From positions 233,792-269,060 of the forward strand of contig NZ_JAMCOF010000001.1 of assembly GCF_023500045.1 (NCBI RefSeq): 35,269 nucleotides of DNA. The letters run 5' to 3'. The notes beneath the pieces were generated by a model. The model made no database searches. It had not been told where the DNA came from and saw nothing but the letters and a program-made list of their open reading frames with translations. Below are positions 33,438-35,269 of the stretch, one piece after another (within the stretch, counting starts at the first letter, position 1; each line of letters opens with the position of its first letter). Source of the DNA: Bartonella bilalgolemi. GTDB taxonomy: Bacteria; Pseudomonadota; Alphaproteobacteria; Rhizobiales; Rhizobiaceae. A program made the translations under genes and the position numbers.

Positions 33438-34730
33438 ATGGATTCTATTCACATTATTGGTGGAAATCCTCTTAATGGTGTTATTTCTATTTCAGGAGCT
33501 AAAAATGCTGCACTTCCTCTTATGGTCGCGACATTGCTCACTGAAGAGGCACTTACTTTGAATAATATTCCGCATCTCGTTGATGTTGAACTCTTATTGA
33601 GAATTCTCAATCATCATGGGGTTGGTTATGCCGTAGAGGGACGAAAATCACATCAGGAAAGCCAATATTCAAGGACAATTCACTTTACAGCAAAAAAAAT
33701 AACAACAATACACGCTCCTTACGAACTGGTGACAAAAATGCGCGCAAGCTTTTGGGTCATCGGTCCGCTGCTCGCACGATGTCGAGAAGCTTATGTTTCG
33801 TTACCTGGAGGATGCGCCATTGGAACAAGGCCTGTTGATTTTATTCTCGAAGGTCTCAAAAGTCTAGGTGCCCAAATCGTTATCGAACAGGGATATGTTC
33901 ATGCGAAAGCACCAGAAGGTCTTCAAGGAGGGCGGTATCGATTCCCTAAAGTAACTGTTGGGGGAACACACGTGCTCTTGATGGCAGCCGTCATGGCAAA
34001 AGGAACAACTATTCTTGATAATGTTGCTTGTGAACCAGAAGTTATAAATCTTATTCAAGCGTTAAAAACTATGGGAGCGCGCATTTCTGGAGAAGGAACA
34101 CAAACCCTTACTATTCACGGAGTGGAAAAACTTCATGGCGCAAAAATTCAAGTGATTGCAGATCGAATCGAAGCAGGAACTTATGCCATGGCTGTTGCAA
34201 TGAGCGGGGGAGAAGTCTTTCTGAAAAATGCAAATCCTCATCATCTTACCGAAGTTCTCGAATGCCTCAAAAAAACAGGTCTCGAAATCGAAATTAAACC
34301 AGATGGGATCACTGTAAGACGAAGTCCAGAGCAGAAAATTATCCCAGTGGATATCAAAACAGGTCCTTTTCCAGCTTTTCCAACAGATCTACAAGCACAA
34401 TTCATGGCTCTTATGACACGAGCACAGGGAAATGCCCATATTACCGAGACAATTTTCGAAAATCGTTTTATGCATGTACAGGAATTAATCCGTTTGGGAG
34501 CACAAATTACGCTCAATGGACAGACAGCTCTTGTCCATGGGACAGAGTATTTGCAAGGGGCACAAGTAATGGCAACGGATTTGCGCGCTTCCGTCTCTCT
34601 TGTTATTGCTGCACTTGCTGCACAGGGAAAGACAATCGTTAGTCGCGTCTATCACCTCGATCGAGGCTTTGAACGGCTGGAAGAAAAGTTAGCGCAATGT
34701 GGTGCAAACATTCAACGCGTAACAGGATGA
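33438..34730 (+). CDS. murA: UDP-N-acetylglucosamine 1-carboxyvinyltransferase MurA
   Basis: First committed enzyme of peptidoglycan synthesis, transferring enolpyruvate from PEP to UDP-GlcNAc. The 430-residue protein shows the N-terminal GGNPLNGVISISGAKNAALP with the catalytic lysine (NAALP region), the active-site loop LPGGCAIGTRPVDFIL with Cys126 (Cys115 in E. coli numbering) that makes it fosfomycin-sensitive in principle, and the C-terminal DLRASVSLVIAALAAQG and HLDRGFERLEEKL motifs. The start is fixed by the family N-terminus. A stretch of about ten extra residues (RKSHQESQYSR, around 68-80) makes it slightly longer than usual. Confidence 0.97.
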   Translation: MDSIHIIGGNPLNGVISISGAKNAALPLMVATLLTEEALTLNNIPHLVDVELLLRILNHHGVGYAVEGRKSHQESQYSRTIHFTAKKITTIHAPYELVTKMRASFWVIGPLLARCREAYVSLPGGCAIGTRPVDFILEGLKSLGAQIVIEQGYVHAKAPEGLQGGRYRFPKVTVGGTHVLLMAAVMAKGTTILDNVACEPEVINLIQALKTMGARISGEGTQTLTIHGVEKLHGAKIQVIADRIEAGTYAMAVAMSGGEVFLKNANPHHLTEVLECLKKTGLEIEIKPDGITVRRSPEQKIIPVDIKTGPFPAFPTDLQAQFMALMTRAQGNAHITETIFENRFMHVQELIRLGAQITLNGQTALVHGTEYLQGAQVMATDLRASVSLVIAALAAQGKTIVSRVYHLDRGFERLEEKLAQCGANIQRVTG

Positions 34731-34810
34731 GAAAATACGCCACTGTTTATTGAAAATTGTTCCTTTAAAATAGATCTTGAGAAAATTTCTAAAGAATGGC
34801 CCCTAAAGGC

Positions 34811-34837
34811 CCCTTAAAAGAGAAAAGCTCTTAAGGG
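34811..34837 (+). terminator. Possible terminator hairpin after murA
   Basis: CCCTTAAAAGAG (34811-34822) pairs with CTCTTAAGGG (34828-34837) with a two-base bulge and a short AAAAG loop. There is no T-run after it, so termination is uncertain. The next 215 bp, to 35053, show no gene. Confidence 0.45.
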
Positions 34838-35053
34838 ATAAAAGGGAGAGCAAATGGCATCTAGTGTGCCAAAAACAATGGAGTATGGGGGCGGGCATTT
34901 CACAAAGAGAAATCTTTTGTCACAATGCTTTGGAAAAGCTGAAGAGAACTGAAACAGTAGATCACTTCTAAAACCAAGGTTCTTTCATGATTTTAAGCGA
35001 AAAGTGAATAGGTGGAAAAAGAGAAAGGATGAGGAAAGGGTGAGGTGACATTC

Positions 35054-35269
35054 ATGAACTCTGAAGGGATGCCCGTCTTGCAGAGGTTTACCAAGAGCAG
35101 GGTGGCTTCGAGGGAAGTGGTTATGAGCGGGAAGGATCCGAAGGAAGTGGTTATGAGCGGGCAGGCTTCGAGGGAAGTGGTTATGAGCGGGCAGGCTTCG
35201 AGGGAAGTGGTTATGAGCGGGAAGGATCCGAGGGAAGTGGTTATGAGCGGGCAGGCTTCGAGGGAAGTG
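35054..35269 (+). CDS. Partial open frame through the 30-bp repeat array
   Basis: A frame opens at an ATG 7 bp after a GAGGTG ribosome site and stays open to the window end (72 codons, no stop). After MNSEGMPVLQRFTKSRVAS it encodes ten-residue repeats of REVVMSG plus QAS or KDP. The frame one base later is also open in the array (GSGYER repeats), so it may be a by-product of repeat composition. The ribosome site is the only positive sign that it is translated. Function unknown. Confidence 0.4.
   Translation, partial: MNSEGMPVLQRFTKSRVASREVVMSGKDPKEVVMSGQASREVVMSGQASREVVMSGKDPREVVMSGQASREV
35101..35269. repeat. Tandem array, at least 5 x 30 bp, continuing past the window
   Basis: Units of 30 bp sharing GGAAGTGGTTATGAGCGG, preceded by either GCAGGCTTCGAG or GAAGGATCCGA(A/G). 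Five full copies (from 35101) and a partial sixth reach the window edge. The two kinds alternate irregularly (first unit GGTGGCTTCG, then GAAGGATCCG, GCAGGCTTCG twice, GAAGGATCCG, GCAGGCTTCG). Confidence 0.95.

Overview
The window looks like chromosome of a Bartonella-type alphaproteobacterium (Rhizobiales). The DNA is AT-rich. The core genes are alphaproteobacterial: an RcdA/DUF1465 protein, a DUF1013/TrcR protein, an exbB-exbD pair of the rhizobial type, an MbfA-like iron protein with an Irr-type operator, and an OpgC protein. Intergenic spacers are long and decayed and tandem repeats are frequent, as in reduced, host-associated Bartonella genomes. The genus is inferred from these traits, not from a database match.

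Layout. 0-9.7 kb holds housekeeping genes: ruvC, rcdA-like and opgC-like (all leftward); a ThiE-like protein, a secreted Sel1-repeat protein, efp and a SuhB-type phosphatase (rightward); an MsbA-like ABC exporter (leftward), rpmE (rightward) and yebC (leftward). 10-17.8 kb holds trcR-like, pal, tilS, ftsH and glmM. The pal-to-glmM order is the end of the usual tol-pal cluster, but tolB does not precede pal, and the cpoB/ybgF position is about 970 bp of decayed DNA. 18.5-24.9 kb holds an envelope-stress-like pair (membrane protein plus DUF883), exbB-exbD followed by what looks like a truncated tonB, dut, an mbfA-like gene behind a perfect Irr box, dsbB-like and yqaA-like genes, then tRNA-Leu(CAA).

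25-32.6 kb, between tRNA-Leu and tRNA-Thr(GGT), is a compact phage-derived island. It has a leftward replication operon (DUF1376 protein, toprim primase-helicase, a small DUF6456-like protein), an XRE repressor, two small early-type genes and a YqaJ/lambda-exonuclease-type recombinase. Integrase, structural, packaging and lysis genes are absent. Three 18-bp palindromic sites of the form TATCY-N8-RGATA lie at the promoters beside the repressor gene and look like its operators. The right end holds a small basic protein gene and murA, and a 30-bp repeat array running off the window.

The most distinctive feature is five separate tandem arrays: 17 x 15 bp, 29 x 24/25 bp, 4 x 85 bp, 4 x 15 bp next to tRNA-Thr, and at least 5 x 30 bp. 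The best candidate for an unusual system is the phage replication/recombination island with its operators. It could be a domesticated replicon, possibly like the run-off replication origin that works with Bartonella gene transfer agents; that link is a hypothesis.
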